The position numbers and the translations under genes were made by a program. From Chryseobacterium sp. GVT01B (GTDB lineage Bacteria > Bacteroidota > Bacteroidia > Flavobacteriales > Weeksellaceae): a DNA stretch of 64,000 bases. Below, piece after piece: positions 63,535 through 64,000 of this stretch. Below the pieces are notes generated by a model that saw only the letters and a program-made list of their open reading frames with translations, was not told the DNA's origin and did no database searches. The stretch is from NCBI RefSeq assembly GCF_019970045.1, contig NZ_JAHXYI010000005.1, positions 310,001 to 374,000 on the forward strand, read 5' to 3'. Positions within the stretch are counted from its first letter, which is position 1. Each line of letters starts with the position of its first letter.

Positions 63535-63957
63535 TTATATAAACCAGCCAGATCTGAAATAGCTATACATTACTGCAGAAATAAAGAAAGCAATTACCGA
63601 ACAACTGAACAGGAGCAGTTTAAAGATATTCTTAAAATAATAGAGCTCCATCACATGTAATATAAAAAACATTACAAATGAAATCACAACTCCTATTAAG
63701 GAAGTTACAACCAAAGTTTGTGTGTAATTTTCTGCTGGCAATGGATCTTTAAAAACAATCAGAAAAAGGAATATTGTAGCTGCAATAAGCCCAGCACTGA
63801 CTTTCTCTGTAAAATATTTAGATCTTCCTGAACTCTTTTTTTGTGGCTTCTCATCATAGTTCAGGCTTTTTCTATCAGAAGTTGAACGTGAACCAGAACC
63901 AAACAGCTCCAATACATCGACAATTATATCAAGTCCATCAAGAAAATTCCAGGCCAT
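63535..63957 (-). CDS. Small membrane protein of unknown function
   Basis: 140 residues. A short N-terminal segment (MAWNFLDGLDIIVDVLELFG) and a Ser/Arg/Lys-rich linker (about 21-48) are followed by three membrane helices (about 50-66, 76-98 and 107-127). A decayed copy lies just downstream. An upstream frame ends with TAA at 63965-63967, eight bases before the ATG, so it is likely in an operon with a gene beyond the right edge. No family is recognised. Confidence 0.7.
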   Translation of the reverse strand: MAWNFLDGLDIIVDVLELFGSGSRSTSDRKSLNYDEKPQKKSSGRSKYFTEKVSAGLIAATIFLFLIVFKDPLPAENYTQTLVVTSLIGVVISFVMFFILHVMELYYFKNIFKLLLFSCSVIAFFISAVMYSYFRSGWFI

Positions 63958-64000
63958 CAGTTTATTATTCTAAACGATACAAACTATTATTTATTTTCCT

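Noticed and set aside
63965..64000. Twelve codons open to the right edge ending YRLE and a stop, possibly the tail of a methyltransferase gene
   Set aside because: Too short to call; mentioned only in support of the duplication idea.

Overview
This window looks like a chromosomal segment of a Chryseobacterium-type flavobacterium (Bacteroidota, Flavobacteriales, Weeksellaceae-like). The evidence is the AT-rich composition, several perfect TAnnTTTG Bacteroidota -7 boxes, many secreted proteins with type IX secretion (T9SS) type A or type B sorting domains, the ftsX-DUF3098-uppP-truB gene order, and a DnaE carrying an N-terminal DnaQ-like exonuclease. No rRNA, tRNA, CRISPR array, intact insertion sequence or prophage was seen.

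Layout. 1-3615 (minus): a compact housekeeping operon, ftsX, DUF3098, uppP, truB, an outer-membrane protein and the start of an rRNA pseudouridine synthase, divergent from rsmA. 4606-13364 (minus): three tandem choice-of-anchor-L proteins with type B sorting domains. 13570-17343 (minus): a DUF1003-like coiled-coil membrane protein, TIGR02757, rnz, rdgB and a CPBP protease. 17454-25910: a paralogous pair of membrane proteins, prfC, a DUF4349 lipoprotein, an acyl-CoA dehydrogenase and an acyl-CoA synthetase. 26223-28099 (minus): a CdsZ/zinc-ribbon-like coiled-coil protein without its cysteines, plus a NIF3-like protein. 28228-30355: a secreted protein, a voltage-gated potassium channel with a zinc-ribbon tail, and a 52-residue membrane protein. 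30549-39537 (minus): three large type A sorted surface proteins with modular repeats. 39883-49093: dnaE (minus), a T9SS subtilase, and a fused 2-oxoacid dehydrogenase E1. 49300-57986: bestrophin, serine hydrolase, Lrp regulator with a divergent PLP gamma-lyase-type enzyme, an XRE regulator, glycosyltransferase, SDR and AraC regulator. 58085-64000: a membrane AraC regulator, an overlapping pair of small helix-turn-helix genes, two related secreted proteins, and a decayed duplication at the right edge.

The window combines conserved translation, envelope and replication genes with a large share of cell-surface genes. At least seven T9SS cargo proteins take up about a third of the sequence, and they show tandem duplication and module gain. 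Three further secreted proteins share an N-terminal head module and lack a sorting tail.

The most unusual material is non-coding or decayed. There are dispersed inverted repeats with core ATTCCTACGGAATGACA, arranged in the same composite order at two loci about 28 kb apart. A cluster of hairpins built on CCGA-N4-TCGG lies near 54.3 kb. A promoter-like block is shared between the HTH pair and a downstream secreted-protein gene. At 63.1-63.5 kb lie relics of an RNA methyltransferase tail and of a membrane-protein duplicate. No clear new defence or biosynthetic system is evident; the HTH pair with its neighbouring surface genes is the best candidate for an undescribed module.
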